The notes: generated by a model from the sequence alone, not told the origin. 64,000 nt of DNA from Candidatus Merdivicinus intestinigallinarum (GCA_018713335.1 DVOW01000043.1:1-64000); one strand, 5' to 3'. Positions 17,907-29,296 are shown, numbered from the stretch's first letter. Made by a program: numbers and translations.

Positions 17907-20207
17907 TTATCCCAGGGAAACCATGACTTCCCCATTTTCCACAGCCAGGAACACGGTTTTCCCGGCGGAAGGAACGCTGGTCAGTAAGGTTGCCGCTTTG
18001 TCCTCCACCTCCCGGCGAATGGTGCTGCGTAAGTCTCTTGCGGCGAACTTCCCGCCCATGGCCTTCTTGGCCAGAAGTTTGGGAACCTCTTCCGTATACT
18101 CTAGCTTCAGGGCGATTTCCGCCAGAGGCGCTTTCATCTCGTTCAGCATGAGCACGGCGATCTTCTCCATATCCGCCTGAGTCAGGGGGTTAAAGACCAC
18201 GATTTCATCCACCCGAGCCATGAATTCCGGCCGCAGGAAGGAGGACAGGCCCTTCATGGCCTTCTCTTTGGCAATGGTCTGCTCCGTCTGGTTGAAGCCC
18301 ACAATACCGGACCTGTCGTTGGAACCGGCGTTGGAGGTCATGACCACCACGGTGTTCTCAAAGTTTACCGTCCGGCCCTGGGCGTCGGTGATGCGGCCTT
18401 CGTCCAGGATTTGGAGAAGGATGTTCATGACGTCGGGATGGGCCTTTTCAATTTCATCGAACAGCACCACCGAATACGGGCGGCGGCGAACTTTTTCCGT
18501 CAGCTGGCCCGCCTCGTCGAAGCCAACATAACCGGGAGGAGAGCCAATCAGCCGGGAAACGGTGTGCTTTTCCATATATTCGGACATATCCACCCGGATT
18601 AAGGGGTCGGTTTTGTCGTCAAACAGCTCATCCGCCAAGACCTTCACCAATTCCGTTTTTCCAACACCGGTGGGCCCCACGAAAATGAAGGAGGCCGGGC
18701 GGCGCTTGCTGTTCAAATGAACCTTGGAACGGCGGATAGCGGCGGTTACGGCGCGGATGGCCTCATCCTGGCCGATGATCCGGGCTTTCAGGTGTTCCTC
18801 CAGCTTGGCCAGCCGGGCAAACTCGCTTTCGCTGACCTTTTCCGCCGGGATGCCGGTCCAAAGCTCTACAACCTTGGCCACATCGTCCATGGTGACCCGC
18901 ACATCCTTGATTTTGGGTTCCAGCTCCTTGAGCTTCTCTTTTACCACAATAATATCGGCTTTTGCTTTGGCCAGGGCCTCATAATTGGGGTTTTCCGTTT
19001 CCTGTTCCAGCTCCTGCTGGCGGTCGTAAAGCTCTTTCAGCTGTTTGTTGAGCTTCTCGTAATCGGTAAGGATGGTGCTCTTGATGGAGGCGCAGGCCGC
19101 CGATTCATCCAACAGGTCGATGGCCTTATCCGGCAGGAAGCGGTCGGTGATATACCGTTCGGAAAGATGGGCGCAGGCCTCCAGGATCTCATCCGGAATC
19201 AGCACCTTGTGGTGGTTCTGGTAATATTCCCGGATCCCTTTCAGCACCTCAATGGTCTGGGCGATGGTGGGTTCTTCCACCTTCACCGGCTGGAAGCGGC
19301 GTTCCAGGGCAGAATCCTTTTCAATATATTTGCGGTACTCGCCGTAGGTGGTGGCGCCGATGACCTGGATCTCCCCCCGGGACAGGGCCGGCTTCAGGAT
19401 GTTGGCGGCGCTCATGGAGCCTTCTGCGTCGCCGGTGCCCACCAGAGTGTGCACCTCGTCAATAAAGAGAATCACGTTGCCGCGCTTTTTCACTTCCTCA
19501 ATGAGGCCTTTCACCCGGCTTTCAAACTGGCCCCGGAACTGGGTCCCGGCCACCAGGGCGGTCAGGTCCAGCAAATACACTTCTTTGTCCAGCAGCCGGA
19601 AGGGGACGTCCCCGCTGACGATCCGCTGGGCGATGCCCTCGGCGATGGCGGTTTTGCCGACGCCCGGTTCACCGATCAGGCAGGGGTTGTTCTTCTGGCG
19701 GCGGCTGAGGATCTGCACCACCCGGTAAATCTCCTGGTCCCGGCCGATGATCCGGTCCATCTGCCCGTCCCGGGCCTTTTCGGTCAGGTTGGTGCAGAAA
19801 TTCTCCAAAAAGCTCTTTTTCCGCTTGTCAGTTTTTTCCTGACGGGAACGGTGGGTTTCTTCGTGGTCCGCCGGTTCCGCCGTGTAGGGGGTCAGACCGC
19901 TTTCGGACTCCTCCTCGCTTTCCCCGGAACTGCCGAAGAGCTTCTGGAACAGGGTGGGCATGGTGTCCGCCCCGCCGGGCTCAAACATTTCCGAACCCAG
20001 ATCCCCAAAGGAATCCAGCTGCTCATCCAGTTTATCCAAATCCTCCTGGGTGATCCCCATGCTGTCCATCATGGACTTCACCTGGGGCAGCCCCAGCTCG
20101 GAGGCGCATTTCAGGCAGTAGCCCTCGTTAATCATTTCTTTCCCGTCAAATTTCGCAACAAAAAGCATCGCCGGACGCTTTTTGCATTTACAGCACATCA
20201 TATCCAT
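17907..20207 (-). CDS. clpE: ATP-dependent Clp protease ATP-binding subunit, ClpE-like with N-terminal zinc finger
   Basis: N-term CCKCKKRP...GYCLKCA; two AAA+ modules (GEPGVGKTAIAEG, GPTGVGKTELVKVLA); no obvious Clp_N repeats. Confidence 0.85.
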   Translation of the reverse strand: MDMMCCKCKKRPAMLFVAKFDGKEMINEGYCLKCASELGLPQVKSMMDSMGITQEDLDKLDEQLDSFGDLGSEMFEPGGADTMPTLFQKLFGSSGESEEESESGLTPYTAEPADHEETHRSRQEKTDKRKKSFLENFCTNLTEKARDGQMDRIIGRDQEIYRVVQILSRRQKNNPCLIGEPGVGKTAIAEGIAQRIVSGDVPFRLLDKEVYLLDLTALVAGTQFRGQFESRVKGLIEEVKKRGNVILFIDEVHTLVGTGDAEGSMSAANILKPALSRGEIQVIGATTYGEYRKYIEKDSALERRFQPVKVEEPTIAQTIEVLKGIREYYQNHHKVLIPDEILEACAHLSERYITDRFLPDKAIDLLDESAACASIKSTILTDYEKLNKQLKELYDRQQELEQETENPNYEALAKAKADIIVVKEKLKELEPKIKDVRVTMDDVAKVVELWTGIPAEKVSESEFARLAKLEEHLKARIIGQDEAIRAVTAAIRRSKVHLNSKRRPASFIFVGPTGVGKTELVKVLADELFDDKTDPLIRVDMSEYMEKHTVSRLIGSPPGYVGFDEAGQLTEKVRRRPYSVVLFDEIEKAHPDVMNILLQILDEGRITDAQGRTVNFENTVVVMTSNAGSNDRSGIVGFNQTEQTIAKEKAMKGLSSFLRPEFMARVDEIVVFNPLTQADMEKIAVLMLNEMKAPLAEIALKLEYTEEVPKLLAKKAMGGKFAARDLRSTIRREVEDKAATLLTSVPSAGKTVFLAVENGEVMVSLG

Positions 20208-20269
20208 TCTATCGTATGGTCCTTTCCTGGAAATCTACAATCGTTGTATAGAATACTCCATACTATTTA

Positions 20270-20803
20270 TTATAATTGTTTTTTATGATGATTAATCTCT
20301 TTTAAGTAAAAAATAAATGACAAAATAATGAAAACCAGCGGCGGGAGCATCAAAATGACAATGGCCGTGTTGGAAATCCCCGGGAACAGCATTACGGCGA
20401 ACATCAATACATAAAGGAACACAGTGGCGGCTTTCCCGTACCATTTGGCCGCGATAGAATTCCGCCAGGACTTCAGGGAAACAAAGCCGATGGAAATGAG
20501 CACGATTTCCTTTACCGCGTAAATCCCAAACAGGATCCACAAAATCGGGTGCCGCAGCGCCAAGCAGATGACTACGGCGGCAATGGTCAGCTTGTCTGCC
20601 ACCGGGTCCAAAAAACGGCCCAAAGGTGTAATCATATCAAATTTCCGGGCAATCATCCCGTCCGCCACATCGGTAAGCCCCGACAGGGCCAGCAGCACGA
20701 TGGGCCAGTAAAAGCCTTCGGGCGGGACGGTCCAGTAAACATAGACAAAGCACGGCACCAGCAGGATGCGCAGGGTCGTCAGCAGGTTTGGAATGTTTTT
20801 CAT
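20270..20803 (-). CDS. pgsA: CDP-diacylglycerol--glycerol-3-phosphate 3-phosphatidyltransferase
   Basis: NIPNLLTTLRILLVPCFVY...SGLTDVADGMIARKFDMITPLGRFLDPVADKLT (CDP-alcohol phosphotransferase motif). Confidence 0.93.
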   Translation of the reverse strand: MKNIPNLLTTLRILLVPCFVYVYWTVPPEGFYWPIVLLALSGLTDVADGMIARKFDMITPLGRFLDPVADKLTIAAVVICLALRHPILWILFGIYAVKEIVLISIGFVSLKSWRNSIAAKWYGKAATVFLYVLMFAVMLFPGISNTAIVILMLPPLVFIILSFIFYLKEINHHKKQL

Positions 20804-20830
20804 ATGGTCCGCTTTCGCGTTTCTTCCCTT

Positions 20831-21559
20831 CTATAACGAAATGGTGGGGAGGGTATTCAGCATAAAGCTGTAGAACCGGCCGAAAATCAAAGCATCCTCC
20901 ATGGTTTCCCGGTTCAGCCAGGAGAATCCGCCCGAAATGTCCAGGACAAAATGGATAGCAATGACGATCACGTACCAGATCACAGCCGCCTCCACCAGTC
21001 CCATGGCCCCGCCCAGCAGGGCGTTCAGCGGCCCCACCAGGGGGATGCGGCGCACGCCTCGGAGTATTTTTCCCAAGCTCCGGACCAGGATCATCACCGC
21101 GCCAAACAGAATGAGGAAGCAAATGCCGTTGAGCATGGTGACAATTAACGGATGCAGCACGCTTTCCATCAAAACAGAGGACAGCTGTTCCGCGGAATCC
21201 TGGGCGGCGCCCCCAAGCTGGAGGGCCAGGCTGTCGGCGCTGGCGCCGGAAGCCGTCAGGAGCCGCTGGACCATAGAGGGCAGGCTGTCAATGATCAGCT
21301 GTATATTTTCGGCCAGGTCCCCGCCTTCCGCGCTGCTTAAAATGGCGGTTTCCAGGGCGGACGATAAGCTGTCCCGGAAAAACAGCTGGTAACAGGCCTC
21401 CGATAAGATCCGGCTGCCGGCAAAGGCCACGATCCCTGCGGCTAAAAAGCCTACCGCATGGACAGCCGCCTGTAAAAATCCCCGCCGGTAGCTTTTATAC
21501 ACCATCCAACAGACGCTGACCGCAAAGCAGACGTCTAAAATCAAGGCGGTTATGTTCAT
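20831..21559 (-). CDS. CvpA family protein
   Basis: four predicted TM segments, YKSYRRGFLQAAVHAVGFLAAGIVAF...GAVMILVRSLGKILRGVRRIPLVGPLNALLGGAMGLVEA. Confidence 0.8.
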   Translation of the reverse strand: MNITALILDVCFAVSVCWMVYKSYRRGFLQAAVHAVGFLAAGIVAFAGSRILSEACYQLFFRDSLSSALETAILSSAEGGDLAENIQLIIDSLPSMVQRLLTASGASADSLALQLGGAAQDSAEQLSSVLMESVLHPLIVTMLNGICFLILFGAVMILVRSLGKILRGVRRIPLVGPLNALLGGAMGLVEAAVIWYVIVIAIHFVLDISGGFSWLNRETMEDALIFGRFYSFMLNTLPTISL

Positions 21560-22782
21560 GAATTCTCCTCCTCTTCCGCGGATGAGTCTGTGTGTTCCCG
21601 CAAATCCGTCCGATTCAGCTGGCTGGGACTCATCAGATAGAGGGAATCCCCGCTGCGGCTCACCTGGAACACCTCGCTGGACACCGTATGGGAGCCTTGC
21701 TGCTCCAGCTTGCTGGAATACCAGAGCACTCCGTTCCCGGTCAGGAGGCAGACGCCGTCCTCTTGGAGGGAGCAGTCCAGCACAGAGCTTTGCACCATCT
21801 GCTCCGTCCTATCCCCATTAGCGGAAACGAGGGAAACCGCGGAGGACACTTCACTGGCTCCGGAATTGATTAATAAAGTGGCGCTGTCGCTGAACTGGTA
21901 CCGCCTCAGCTGCTGAAGATAAGGGATCTGCCGCTGCTCGGAAAGGTCGGCGGACACCACCCCAAGGAAGCTGTCGGTGACCAGATGGATCTGCCCGTCC
22001 GCCTTGACATGGACTGCCACCGGCAGGGCGTCTTTGTAATCCACGCTGCCCACTTCCTCTTCTTTTTCAATATCCAGCAGGTGGATCCTGGAAACCATGG
22101 CGCCGTCGTTCTGGAACAGCACGCTGGCAACCGCCAGGTACCGGTCGTCCTGGGAAAAGGCCACGTCCACCACCTGTTCCAGGGAATACCAGGTGAGAAG
22201 CTCCTGACCGGATTTGTCATACACCGTGACGCTGGCGGCGTAATGGGGGTCGGCAGCAACCAGGGCAAAGTGGGATTGATAGCCGCAGGCCCCGGCCTGA
22301 ATGGAAGCGGTGGTCCGGCCGCTTACAAGGGAACCTTTTTCGTTTTCCATCCGGTAGCCATAGCCGCCCCGGTCGTACAGGAGAAACTGTTCATGGCCAA
22401 TGCGCAGCACCGGGTTCGTAAAACTGTGGACAAACTGATTGGGGACGGAGCCGTCCGGGTGGATCACCAGCAGTTCCTCATCGGTCAGCAGAAGGGTCCC
22501 ATCCTGAAAGGGCTCCAGCTCCAGCGGGGTCACCGAGTCCAGGGAAATGGGGAAGCTCCCGGTCTGGACAGAGGTTTCCTGGGACACCGTCTGGGAGTTT
22601 GGGGACTGGTACATCAGCTCTCCCAGGTCGTATTTCTGGTAAAAATACACGCCCCCCACTGCCGCCAGCAGAAGGACCACCGCTACCATGACCCGGATCA
22701 GCCGGTGGACAGCCTTTTCCCGTTTTTTCTTTTTCCGGTATTCTTCAATATCGTAAGTGACTTTATCCTTGTTCTTTTTCAA
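21556..22782 (-). CDS. DUF5711 family membrane-anchored propeller-like protein
   Basis: N-terminal TM then beta-rich repeats (VDVAFSQDDRYLAVASVLFQNDGAMVSRIHLLDIE). Confidence 0.65.
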   Translation of the reverse strand: MKKNKDKVTYDIEEYRKKKKREKAVHRLIRVMVAVVLLLAAVGGVYFYQKYDLGELMYQSPNSQTVSQETSVQTGSFPISLDSVTPLELEPFQDGTLLLTDEELLVIHPDGSVPNQFVHSFTNPVLRIGHEQFLLYDRGGYGYRMENEKGSLVSGRTTASIQAGACGYQSHFALVAADPHYAASVTVYDKSGQELLTWYSLEQVVDVAFSQDDRYLAVASVLFQNDGAMVSRIHLLDIEKEEEVGSVDYKDALPVAVHVKADGQIHLVTDSFLGVVSADLSEQRQIPYLQQLRRYQFSDSATLLINSGASEVSSAVSLVSANGDRTEQMVQSSVLDCSLQEDGVCLLTGNGVLWYSSKLEQQGSHTVSSEVFQVSRSGDSLYLMSPSQLNRTDLREHTDSSAEEEENS

Positions 22783-23542
22783 AGCATCCTCCTGTCAGGG
22801 CATCCGGGGCGTAAATCACCCGGTTCAGGTACAGCCCGGCGGCTGGCGCCGTAACGCCCGCCTGGTTCCGGTCCTTGGAGGCCAGAATCCGGGTGATGTC
22901 CCCTTCTTTGAGCCGCCCCAGGTCCGCGAGAAGCAAAGTTCCCACCATGATCCGCACCATATTGTAAAGGAACCCGCTGCCCATGACGCGGAATTCCACC
23001 AGATCCCCCTGCCTGGTCACGGAGGCTTCCGCCATCCGCCGGATGGTATCGTAGGTTTTTCCGCCGGAACTGCAAAAGCCGATAAAATCGTGCTCCCCCA
23101 AAAATTCCCGGGCGCACCGGTCCATGAGCTTTTCGTCCAGACGGCGGCGGTTATGGAGGGCCATCCCCTCCAAAAAAGGGTTCCGCACCGGCGCGTCCCA
23201 GATTTTGTAGAGATATTCCTTATACTGGACACTGTACCGGGCATGGAAATCCATGGGCACTTCCCGGCAGCTTAAAATGGCGATATCGTTGGGCAGGCAG
23301 TTGTTCAGCGCGATCACCGCGGCTTTTTCCGGGATGCCGGATTCAGTCACCATGTGGAAAAAATACTGGTTGGCGTGGACGCCGGTATCGGTGCGGGAAC
23401 AGCCCACGATCCCCTCCCGTTTCTTAAAAACGATTTCGATGGCGTTTTGGAGCACCTCCGCCACAGTCAGGGCGTTCTGCTGCACCTGGTAACCGTGATA
23501 GGCCGTGCCCCGGTAAGCGATTTCAAACAGCAGCTTCCGCAT
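22763..23542 (-). CDS. truA: tRNA pseudouridine(38-40) synthase
   Basis: YRGTAYHGYQVQQNALTV...VGCSRTDTGVHANQYFFH. Confidence 0.95.
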   Translation of the reverse strand: MRKLLFEIAYRGTAYHGYQVQQNALTVAEVLQNAIEIVFKKREGIVGCSRTDTGVHANQYFFHMVTESGIPEKAAVIALNNCLPNDIAILSCREVPMDFHARYSVQYKEYLYKIWDAPVRNPFLEGMALHNRRRLDEKLMDRCAREFLGEHDFIGFCSSGGKTYDTIRRMAEASVTRQGDLVEFRVMGSGFLYNMVRIMVGTLLLADLGRLKEGDITRILASKDRNQAGVTAPAAGLYLNRVIYAPDALTGGCFEKEQG

Positions 23543-23546
23543 AGGC

Positions 23547-24359
23547 TCACCAGGGGATGGGCAGGAAGTTGGCCCCAATCAAGGCGCACAGGACCACTGC
23601 CATGACGCCGCAGGCCAAAAAGTCCGCGGAGCCTAAATGCAGCTGTTTCATCCGGGTTCGGCCTTCCCCGCCGTGATAGCAGCGGCACTCCATAGCCAAA
23701 GCCAGCTCTTCCGCCCGGCGGAAGGCGGAAATGAACAGGGGGATGAGGATGGGCACCAGTGCTTTTGCCCGCTGCATAAGGCCGCCGGATTCCAAGTCTG
23801 CGCCCCTGGCCTTCTGGGCCGCCATGATCTTGTCCGTTTCCTCCACCAAAGTGGGGATGAACCGCAGGGCGATGGACATCATCATGGCCAGCTCATGGAC
23901 CGGGAATTTCACATATTTTAAAGGCTTCAACAGCCGTTCAATGGCGTCGGTCAGGGCGATGGGCGAGGTCACATAAGTCAGCAGGGACGACGCCGCAATC
24001 AGGCAGATGACCCGGATGGCCGTCACGATTGCCATATAGATGCCGTCCGCAGAGATGGAGATAATGCCCCACTCAAAGAAGGGGTCCTCCCCCGTGATAA
24101 ACAGCATATTAAGGATGCCGGTAAAAATCAGGATGGGCACAATGGGCTTCAAGCTCTTGAGGATCATTTTTAAGGGAATTTTTGCAATCAGGTAGCAGGC
24201 CCCTAAAAACAGGATGGACAAGGCGAAGCCCACGGAATTGTCTACAAAAAAAATCAGGATGATATAGGCCAAAGCCAGGACGATCTTGATGCGGGGGTCC
24301 AGCCGGTGGAGCACCGATTTTCCCGGGAAATACTGGCCGATGGTAATGTCTTTAAGCAT
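23547..24359 (-). CDS. ecfT: energy-coupling factor transporter transmembrane protein
   Basis: GQYFPGKSVLHRLDPRIKI...MSIALRFIPTLVEETDKIMAAQKARGAD. Confidence 0.94.
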   Translation of the reverse strand: MLKDITIGQYFPGKSVLHRLDPRIKIVLALAYIILIFFVDNSVGFALSILFLGACYLIAKIPLKMILKSLKPIVPILIFTGILNMLFITGEDPFFEWGIISISADGIYMAIVTAIRVICLIAASSLLTYVTSPIALTDAIERLLKPLKYVKFPVHELAMMMSIALRFIPTLVEETDKIMAAQKARGADLESGGLMQRAKALVPILIPLFISAFRRAEELALAMECRCYHGGEGRTRMKQLHLGSADFLACGVMAVVLCALIGANFLPIPW

Positions 24360-25221
24360 GGGACGCGCCCCCTCTCTTTTGAAGCTCCGCTAAGAGCTTC
24401 CGCTTGGCGTAGGCCACCGTATAAACATTCCGGGGAACCGGATAGCCCTCCTCGTTGAGCCGGAGGAACACGTTGGTAATCTGGGGCACCGAAAGCCGGA
24501 TGCTCTTTAACTCCTCGCTGCGGACAAAGACGTTTTCCACGGTGTCATAGGCGAACACCTTGGCTTTGTTCATGACCAGCACCTTGTCGGCAAAGGAGGC
24601 CACGTCCTCCATGCTGTGGGAAACCAGCAGGATGGTGTTTTTCACCTGCTCGTGGTAGGCCCGAATCTGGTTTAAAATCTTGTTCCGGCCTTTGGGGTCC
24701 AGACCGGCGGTGGGTTCGTCCAAAATCAGCACTTTGGGCTCCATGGCGATGACCCCGGCAATGGCCACCCGGCGTTTCTGGCCGCCGGAAAGGTCGAAGG
24801 GGCTTTTTTCCAGAAGCTCCGGTTTCAGGCCGGCAAATTCCGCCGCCTCATGGACCCGTTTGTCGATTTCTTCCTCGCTTAAGCCCATATTCCGAGGGCC
24901 GAAGGCGATATCCTTATAAACGGTTTCCTCAAAAAGCTGGTATTCCGGGTACTGGAACACCAGCCCCACGTCGAACCGCACCTGGCGCATTTTGCTTTTA
25001 TCCGCCCAGATGTCCACGCCGTTGATGTAGACCTTCCCTTCCGTTGGCCGGAGAAGACCGTTTAAGTGCTGGATCAGAGTGGATTTGCCGGAACCGGTGT
25101 GGCCGATAACGCCGATGATCTCCCCGCCCTCGATTTCCAGATTGACGTGGTCCACGGCGGTTTTCTCAAAAGGGGTGCCCACGGAGTATTTATAAGTGAG
25201 ATCTTCAATTTTAATCATCAT
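24352..25221 (-). CDS. ecfA2: energy-coupling factor transporter ATPase
   Basis: Walker [38 protein letters not shown]. Confidence 0.94.
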   Translation of the reverse strand: MMIKIEDLTYKYSVGTPFEKTAVDHVNLEIEGGEIIGVIGHTGSGKSTLIQHLNGLLRPTEGKVYINGVDIWADKSKMRQVRFDVGLVFQYPEYQLFEETVYKDIAFGPRNMGLSEEEIDKRVHEAAEFAGLKPELLEKSPFDLSGGQKRRVAIAGVIAMEPKVLILDEPTAGLDPKGRNKILNQIRAYHEQVKNTILLVSHSMEDVASFADKVLVMNKAKVFAYDTVENVFVRSEELKSIRLSVPQITNVFLRLNEEGYPVPRNVYTVAYAKRKLLAELQKRGGASHA

Positions 25222-26086
25222 GGCCCACGCCCCCTTCCTTGATAAACAGCGATTTGATTGCTTCGTAGCATTCTTCTTCCGTCAAAATATCCTGGGGCAG
25301 GTCCACGCCTTCCTTCCGGAGCTCATAAATCAGCTCGGTTACCTGGGGGACGTCCAGTCCCACGGATTTCAGCAGCTCCACTTCCTGGAACACTTCCTTG
25401 GGCGTGCCGTCTTTTAAGACGTTGCCGCTGTCAATGATGACCACCCGGTCGGACACGGCGGCCTCGTCCATATAGTGGGTGATGAGCACCACCGTTGTGC
25501 CGAAATCCCGGTTCAGCTGGCGGATGGTTTTCATGACTTCCCGCCGCCCCTGGGGGTCCAGCATGGCGGTGGGTTCGTCCAGCACGATGCACCGGGGCCG
25601 CATGGCCAGGATACCTGCGATGGCCACCCGCTGCTTCTGGCCGCCGGAAAGCTGGTGAGGGGCGTGTTCCCGGTACTCGTACATTCCCACCTGTTTTAAG
25701 GCTTCGTCCACCCGGCGGCGGATCTCAGAAGGCTCCACCCCCATGTTTTCCAGGGCGAAGGCCACGTCCTCCTCCACGATGGTGGCGACGATCTGGTTAT
25801 CGGGGTTTTGGAACACCATGCCCACATTCTGACGGATGTCAAAGAGCCGGTCCTCGTCCTTGGTGTTGATGCCGGCCACCACCATTTCGCCGCCGGTGGG
25901 CAGCAAAATAGCGTTGCAGTGCTTGGCGAAGGTGGATTTCCCGGAGCCGTTGTGGCCCAGAACCGCCACAAATTCCCCGTCGTGGATGGCAAGGCCGATC
26001 CCTTTCAAAACCGGGACCGCCGTGCCGTCCTCCTCGTTGCGGTATTCAAAATAAATGTCCTGTGCGGAGATAATGGGTTGATCCAT
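25211..26086 (-). CDS. ecfA1: energy-coupling factor transporter ATPase
   Basis: Walker [52 protein letters not shown]. Confidence 0.94.
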   Translation of the reverse strand: MDQPIISAQDIYFEYRNEEDGTAVPVLKGIGLAIHDGEFVAVLGHNGSGKSTFAKHCNAILLPTGGEMVVAGINTKDEDRLFDIRQNVGMVFQNPDNQIVATIVEEDVAFALENMGVEPSEIRRRVDEALKQVGMYEYREHAPHQLSGGQKQRVAIAGILAMRPRCIVLDEPTAMLDPQGRREVMKTIRQLNRDFGTTVVLITHYMDEAAVSDRVVIIDSGNVLKDGTPKEVFQEVELLKSVGLDVPQVTELIYELRKEGVDLPQDILTEEECYEAIKSLFIKEGGVGHDD

Positions 26087-26102
26087 AAACAGTTTCCTTT
26101 CT

Positions 26103-26993
26103 TTAAAGGAGTTCCAGGGGCTTTTCGCTCCAAAGGGCGGTAGAGCCGCAGGGCAGCGCCTGGCCGGAGGCCGTCACCGGCAGGCCGATTTCATCGGCGG
26201 TGACGAAGCCCTGATATTGTTTCCCAACGGTGGCTCCCAGCAGATACGCCATAACCGAGGGGGAAAGGCCGGTGGTATAGGAATTGAGGGCTACGAAAAG
26301 GGGTTTTTCCGACAGGACCTGGGAACAGAGCTCCACCAGGCCGTAAATGGAATCCTCCAGTTTCCACACTTCCCCGCCGGGCCCCCGGCCGTAGGAAGGC
26401 GGGTCCATAATGATGGCGTCGTAGCGGCGTCCCCGGCGGATTTCCCGGGCAACAAATTTCTCGCAGTCATCCACAATCCAGCGGATGGGCCGGTCCGAAA
26501 GGCCGGACAGGGCCGCGTTTTCTTTAGCCCAGGCCACCATCCCTTTGGACGCGTCCACATGGCAGACGGAAGCCCCAGCCGCCGCGCAGGCCAAGGTGGC
26601 CCCGCCGGTGTAGGCAAAGAGGTTCAAAACGGAAACGGGCCGCCCCGCTTCCCCAATCAGTTTCCGGAAAAGGTCCCAGTTGACCGCCTGTTCCGGGAAA
26701 AGCCCCGTGTGCTTAAAGCCCGTGGGGGAAATCTTGAATTTCAAGTCCCGGTAGGGCAAGGCCCAGTTGTCCGGGGTTTTCTGGTAGGTTTCCCAATGGC
26801 CGCCGCCCTTTTCCGAACGGAAATAATGGGCGTGGGCTTTTTTCCACATGGGGTGCTCCTTTGGGGTGTTCCAGATAATCTGCGGGTCGGGGCGGATGAG
26901 AAACACGTTCCCCCACCGTTCCAGCTTTTCGCCGCCGGAGGTGTCCAGCATTTCATATCCTTCCCAGTCTGCGGCAATTCTCATTGATGGCAA
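26103..26993 (-). CDS. class I SAM-dependent (rRNA-type) methyltransferase
   Basis: [39 protein letters not shown]...[13 protein letters not shown]. Confidence 0.88.
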   Translation of the reverse strand: MPSMRIAADWEGYEMLDTSGGEKLERWGNVFLIRPDPQIIWNTPKEHPMWKKAHAHYFRSEKGGGHWETYQKTPDNWALPYRDLKFKISPTGFKHTGLFPEQAVNWDLFRKLIGEAGRPVSVLNLFAYTGGATLACAAAGASVCHVDASKGMVAWAKENAALSGLSDRPIRWIVDDCEKFVAREIRRGRRYDAIIMDPPSYGRGPGGEVWKLEDSIYGLVELCSQVLSEKPLFVALNSYTTGLSPSVMAYLLGATVGKQYQGFVTADEIGLPVTASGQALPCGSTALWSEKPLELL

Positions 26994-27028
26994 CGCTCCT
27001 TTATGATTAAAACCAATTGTCGTATAAA

Positions 27029-28078
27029 TTAGAACATCTGCTGGCCATCGGGCCGGTCGATGCCCAAGTGCCGGTAAGCCAGCGGCGTGACGCAGCGGCC
27101 CCGGGGGGTCCGGGACAGGAAGCCCAGCTGCATGAGGTACGGCTCATAAACGTCCTCGATGGTGACGGCCTCCTCTCCCAAAACGGCCGCCATGGTTTCC
27201 AAACCGACAGGCCCGCCGTTATAGTTACGGATCATCATGGTGAGCAGACGCCGGTCGATGCTGTCCAGCCCCAGCTCGTCCACTTCCAGCCGTTCCAAAG
27301 CGGTGGACACGATTTCTTTGGTAATGGTCCCGTCCCCGATGACCTGGGCAAAATCCCGTACCCGTTTGAGGAGCCGGTTGGCGATACGGGGGGTCCCCCG
27401 GGAACGCCGGGCCAGTTCCATGGCCCCGTCCTTGCTGCAGGGGATCTCCAATATTCCCGCACTGCGCAAAATGATCTCGCAAAGCTGTTCCGGACTGTAA
27501 AGCTCCAGCCTTAACAGCACGCCGAACCGGTCCCGCAGGGGGGCGGTCAGCTGGCCAGCCCGGGTAGTGGCCCCCACCAGGGTGAATTTTTTCAAATCCA
27601 GCCGGATGGAACGGGCGGAAGGGCCCTTGCCGATGATGATGTCCAGGGCAAAATCCTCCATGGCCGGATAGAGGACCTCCTCAACGGCCCGGGACATCCG
27701 GTGGATCTCGTCGATAAAGAGGACGTCCCCTTCCCCCAGGTTTGTGAGGAGCGCCGCCAGATCCCCGGGCTTTTCAATGGCCGGGCCGGAGGTGACCTTG
27801 ATGTTTACGTTCATTTCATTGGCGATAATCTGGGAAAGGGTGGTTTTGCCCAACCCGGGAGGGCCGTAGAGCAGAACATGGTCCAGGGCCTCCCCTCTCC
27901 GCTTGGCCGCCTCGATGTAAACAGCCAGGTTTTCCTTGGCTTTGTCCTGGCCGATATATTCCGCCAGGGACTGGGGGCGGAGGGAAAATTCCACGTCCGC
28001 GTCGTTTTCGGAAAAATCCGGGGAGGTGATGCGGTTTTCCCAGTCCATTTCTTCCCGGTCGATCTGCGATTCAAACAT
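27029..28078 (-). CDS. ruvB: Holliday junction branch migration helicase RuvB
   Basis: [20 protein letters not shown]...[23 protein letters not shown]. Confidence 0.97.
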   Translation of the reverse strand: MFESQIDREEMDWENRITSPDFSENDADVEFSLRPQSLAEYIGQDKAKENLAVYIEAAKRRGEALDHVLLYGPPGLGKTTLSQIIANEMNVNIKVTSGPAIEKPGDLAALLTNLGEGDVLFIDEIHRMSRAVEEVLYPAMEDFALDIIIGKGPSARSIRLDLKKFTLVGATTRAGQLTAPLRDRFGVLLRLELYSPEQLCEIILRSAGILEIPCSKDGAMELARRSRGTPRIANRLLKRVRDFAQVIGDGTITKEIVSTALERLEVDELGLDSIDRRLLTMMIRNYNGGPVGLETMAAVLGEEAVTIEDVYEPYLMQLGFLSRTPRGRCVTPLAYRHLGIDRPDGQQMF

Positions 28079-28098
28079 AGCGCCCTATTCCTGCCCCC

Positions 28099-28707
28099 TT
28101 ACTGTATGGCCAGGGCCCGCAGCCCGGCTTTGATCATATCTTCCACAGACATGGCGGGGTCCAGCCTTGTAATGACGGCCGCCGCCTCGCTTTGGGCATA
28201 GCCCAGCACCACCAATGCCGCGATGGCCTCCCCGGCGTTGGAGGAATCCTCCACTACCGGAAGGGCTGCGTCCGAAAAGCCGGAGGCCGCCGCTTCCTTG
28301 GACATTTTGTCTTTCAGCTCCAAAATAATGCGCTGGGCGGTTTTTAGGCCGATTCCCGGGGCCTTGGAAATGGTTTTGGCGTCCCCGGAGGCCACGCACA
28401 GGGCGAAACGCTCCGGCGTCACGCTGGACAGCACCGAAAGGGCGGCTTTTGGCCCCACTCGGGTGACGGAAATGAGCATCTTAAAACAGCTTAGCTCATT
28501 CTGGTCGCGGAAGCCGAACAATTCCGCCGCATTTTCGGAAATGTGCAGGTAAGTATAGAGCATGGCTTCCTCCCCAATGGCGGGAAGCCTGGAAACGGTG
28601 ACGGAGGAGGTCCGCACCGCGTACCCGACCCCGGCGCATTCTACTACCGCAAGGTTCGGCTCCACGGCGGCAAGCCTGCCGCGCACGCTGTATATCATTT
28701 TTCTCAT
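28099..28707 (-). CDS. ruvA: Holliday junction branch migration protein RuvA
   Basis: YTYLHISENAAELFGFRDQNELSCFKMLISVTRVGPKAALSVLS. Confidence 0.96.
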   Translation of the reverse strand: MRKMIYSVRGRLAAVEPNLAVVECAGVGYAVRTSSVTVSRLPAIGEEAMLYTYLHISENAAELFGFRDQNELSCFKMLISVTRVGPKAALSVLSSVTPERFALCVASGDAKTISKAPGIGLKTAQRIILELKDKMSKEAAASGFSDAALPVVEDSSNAGEAIAALVVLGYAQSEAAAVITRLDPAMSVEDMIKAGLRALAIQ

Positions 28708-28716
28708 CCTTTCAGT

Positions 28717-29238
28717 TTACAAACGTCCCTGGGCGATTTCCCTGAAGACGCCGCCCATCTGAGAGCAGGCGGAATGGGCGTGGCAGATGGCGATTGCCAG
28801 GGCGTCCGCCACGTCGTCGGGCTTGGGGGCTTTTTTCAGGTTCAGGATCCGGGTGGTCATTTCAATGACCTGCTGTTTCACCGCCCGGCCGTACCCCACC
28901 ACCGACTGCTTCACCTGCAGGGGGGTGTACTCATAAACCGGGACGTCGAATTTCCGGGCCGCCAGCAGGATGACCCCTCGGGCTTGGGCCACGTCGATGG
29001 CGGTTTTCTGGTTGGTGTTGAAATAGAGCTTTTCAATGGCCATGACCTGGGGATGGTACATCTCCAAAAGCTGACACACCCCATCATAAATTGCCGCCAG
29101 CCGCCCGGTAAATTCCGTACCGGCTTCGGTTGTGATCGCCCCGTAATCCAGGGTGGTAAACCGGCTGCCGTCATATTCCACTACCCCGCAGCCCACAATG
29201 GCATAGCCGGGGTCGATGCCCAAAATTCTCGTTCTCAA
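28717..29238 (-). CDS. ruvC: crossover junction endodeoxyribonuclease RuvC
   Basis: LRTRILGIDPGYAIVGCGV...; probable TTG start at 29238 with AGGAAAGG RBS. Confidence 0.95.
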   Translation of the reverse strand: MRTRILGIDPGYAIVGCGVVEYDGSRFTTLDYGAITTEAGTEFTGRLAAIYDGVCQLLEMYHPQVMAIEKLYFNTNQKTAIDVAQARGVILLAARKFDVPVYEYTPLQVKQSVVGYGRAVKQQVIEMTTRILNLKKAPKPDDVADALAIAICHAHSACSQMGGVFREIAQGRL

Positions 29239-29296
29239 GCCGATAATCCTTTCCTGCCGCCTGTTGTCTGTCCTTGCCTTCTCATAATTAATCTTT

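Noticed and set aside
18717-20288. 523-aa plus-strand ORF opposite clpE
   Set aside because: Antisense shadow of a well-supported Clp ATPase in GC-rich DNA; low-complexity Gly/Phe/Leu composition and no domain signature.
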